A stretch of DNA of 64,000 nt. It comes from Bagarius yarrelli (lineage: Eukaryota > Chordata > Actinopteri > Siluriformes > Sisoridae). The notes beneath the pieces were generated by a model, which was given only the letters and a program-made list of their open reading frames with translations, was not told the origin of the DNA and did not search any database. Shown here one piece after another: positions 63,946 to 64,000 of this stretch. The position numbers and the translations under genes were made by a program. The stretch covers positions 3,699,765 through 3,763,764 of the forward strand of contig VCAZ01000027.1 of assembly GCA_005784505.1 (NCBI GenBank), in the 5' to 3' direction. Position 1 is the first letter of the stretch. Every line of letters starts with the position of its first letter.

Positions 63946-64000
63946 TTGCTAACGCCATGTTGTTCCATAAAGTTCTTTTTGATTCACCATCTGCTGGTTA
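63946..64000 (+). CDS. Possible second exon with start codon, runs off the window
   Basis: A pyrimidine-rich acceptor (gcatctatttcag) ends at 63945. ATG at 63957 opens a frame reading MLFHKVLFDSPSAG to the window edge. It fits as the coding start behind the untranslated exon at 61825-61861, but the stretch is too short to judge and no family is recognised. Confidence 0.25.
   Translation, partial: MLTPCCSIKFFLIHHLLV

Overview
This is nuclear DNA of a bony fish, probably an otophysan teleost (catfish/characin/carp group). The evidence is split genes with GT-AG introns, AT-rich intergenic DNA full of dinucleotide repeats, and fish-type mobile elements: Tc1-like, hAT, tRNA-derived SINEs, L2-like tails, LINEs and a Ty3/gypsy remnant. 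There are no operons, CRISPR arrays or bacterial features. The species call is inference. The gene calls rest on exon-by-exon reading with matching splice phases.

Three complete genes can be rebuilt in the right half. tmem182 is on the minus strand (35382-38488, 5 coding exons, 233 aa). mfsd9 is on the plus strand (42584-47610, 6 coding exons, 454 aa). A plasma-membrane Na+/H+ exchanger, best called slc9a2, is on the minus strand (49503-57285, 12 coding exons, 793 aa), with a probable untranslated first exon near 57456-57545. The order and orientation match, as I recall it, the human 2q12 block SLC9A2-MFSD9-TMEM182, so this is a conserved synteny block. tmem182 and mfsd9 are divergent; mfsd9 and slc9a2 converge. 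A strong promoter-like segment at 61620-61861 (CRE and GC boxes, TATA box, first exon with donor) starts another plus-strand gene that leaves the window and that I cannot name.

The left half (about 2-35 kb) is a gene desert downstream of tmem182. In mammals the matching interval separates TMEM182 from the neural transcription factor POU3F3, which is not in this window. The desert holds many blocks of non-repetitive, homeodomain/POU-motif-rich sequence that look like conserved non-coding enhancers (for example 3601-3790, 7562-7745, 17160-17510, 19290-19510, 19730-19870, 21900-22095, 26240-26690). At the far left (1265-1655, minus) two consecutive exons encode membrane segments of a protein I do not recognise.

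Mobile DNA is layered. There are three hAT-type elements with matching termini, two of them with clear 8-bp target duplications (15238-15830 and 60260-61127, the second carrying a SINE and an L2-type repeat inside it) and one with weaker flanks (3969-4797). There is a Tc1-like transposase pseudogene with a lost right end (30137-31592), a transposase fragment reduced to its DNA-binding half (2830-3260), a gypsy gag/protease remnant (33240-33990), two decayed LINEs (41090-41960 with an RNase H piece; 58070-59700 with a reverse-transcriptase piece), and several SINEs. I found no clearly new biological system. The best leads are the enhancer-like desert, the unknown membrane-protein exons, the CTCF-like motifs around the gene block, and the unidentified gene at the right edge.
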